DNA of 5,740 bases from contig JAUVDZ010000078.1 of assembly GCA_030595015.1 (NCBI GenBank), positions 1 through 5,740 of the forward strand, in the 5' to 3' direction. The DNA is from Candidatus Peregrinibacteria bacterium (lineage in GTDB: Bacteria; Patescibacteriota; Gracilibacteria; UBA1369; PNNO01). The translations under genes and the position numbers were made by a program. Below, piece after piece: positions 5,430-5,740 of this stretch. The notes under the pieces were generated by a model, which did not search any database, was not told the DNA's origin, and saw nothing but the letters and a program-made list of their open reading frames with translations. The number at the start of each line of letters is the position of its first letter. Position 1 is the first letter of the stretch.

Positions 5430-5740
5430 TCCATTATTCACATGCAAAGGTAAATCTGGCGCTTGATATCATTGAAAAAGACGCATCAGGTTATCATGAA
5501 TTGCGAACAATTTTGCAAACGATTCCTTTGATGGATGATATCGATTTTTATCAAACTCCTGGAACAGGAAAATTTAATATTAAATTTAGAGGAGACGAAG
5601 CCAAAGGGATTAACCCTGCGGATAACACTGTTGCAAGCGCAATTAAAGCTTTGAGCAAAAAATGGGAATTTAAAAATGATTATGAAATTTTAGTTAATAA
5701 AAATATTCCAGTAGCAGCAGGTCTCGGAGGAGGAAGCAGT
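5426..5740 (+). CDS. ispE: 4-diphosphocytidyl-2-C-methyl-D-erythritol kinase, N-terminal 105 residues (runs off the right edge)
   Basis: IspE phosphorylates the 2-hydroxyl of CDP-methylerythritol with ATP, the step between the two activities of the preceding IspDF. It is a GHMP-family kinase. The visible part, MIHYSHAKVNLALDI, contains the family start AKVNL with K8, then SGYHELRTI (21-29), the DDIDF strand (37-41), NPADNTV (63-69, family form DNLV), and the ATP-binding loop PVAAGLGGGSS (95-105), which ends exactly at the window edge. The catalytic Asp of the second half is outside the window. The start codon overlaps the ispDF stop as ATGA, so coupled translation is likely; the preceding AAAAAGAA is A-rich but is not a real Shine-Dalgarno sequence. 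The reading frame is open to the edge and no defect is seen. Having ispDF and ispE adjacent places three successive MEP-pathway activities in one transcript. Confidence 0.96.
   Translation, partial: MIHYSHAKVNLALDIIEKDASGYHELRTILQTIPLMDDIDFYQTPGTGKFNIKFRGDEAKGINPADNTVASAIKALSKKWEFKNDYEILVNKNIPVAAGLGGGSS

Noticed and set aside
5426..5450. UGA recoding as glycine, with ispDF continuing past its TGA
   Set aside because: Read-through would add only a few codons before TAA, while the ATGA overlap with a perfect IspE N-terminus and the absence of in-frame TGA elsewhere favour TGA as a normal stop.
1411..5740. A previously undescribed multi-gene system in the plus-strand operon
   Set aside because: All five genes belong to known housekeeping families with mostly intact active sites; only the grouping and some substitutions are unusual.

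Overview
The window is AT-rich bacterial chromosome with tightly packed genes. It holds one tRNA gene and seven protein genes, two of them cut by the window edges. No mobile element, CRISPR array, long repeat or defence gene is visible. The coding style suggests a small-genome bacterium, possibly of the Candidate Phyla Radiation (Patescibacteria). The reasons are an enolase with the INGGxHADSGLD variant, a short UlaG-like MBL-fold protein with a PGEYE motif, very short gene spacing, and no Shine-Dalgarno sequence before any start. A Peregrinibacteria-like lineage is conceivable, because most other groups of that radiation lack the MEP pathway, but this is inference. No in-frame TGA interrupts any gene, so a code that reads UGA as glycine is unlikely.

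Left part, minus strand (1-1284). A gene for a degenerate UlaG-like metallo-beta-lactamase-fold protein (679-1284) is followed 30 bases later by tRNA-Arg(CCU) (574-648). After a 58-base gap that contains a good sigma70-type promoter comes an unrecognised gene (515 down to the left edge).

Centre (1285-1410). A 126-base divergent spacer separates the two transcription directions and should carry promoters for both sides.

Right part, plus strand (1411-5740). One compact operon: eno (enolase), nnrD (ADP/ATP-dependent NAD(P)HX dehydratase), a PgeF/YfiH-type multicopper polyphenol oxidase-family protein, ispDF (a fused MEP-pathway enzyme), and ispE (partial). Junctions are 3 bases, a TAATG overlap, 9 bases and an ATGA overlap, so transcription and probably translation are coupled. 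The operon combines lower glycolysis, repair of damaged NAD(P)H, a cell-wall or purine-salvage enzyme, and three consecutive steps of isoprenoid precursor synthesis apart from the GcpE/LytB end: IspD, then IspE, then IspF.

The most notable points are the systematic loss of metal ligands in the MBL-fold protein, substitutions at substrate-binding positions in both halves of IspDF, and the unknown gene next to the 3' end of the tRNA. I see no clear evidence of a new multi-gene system in this window.
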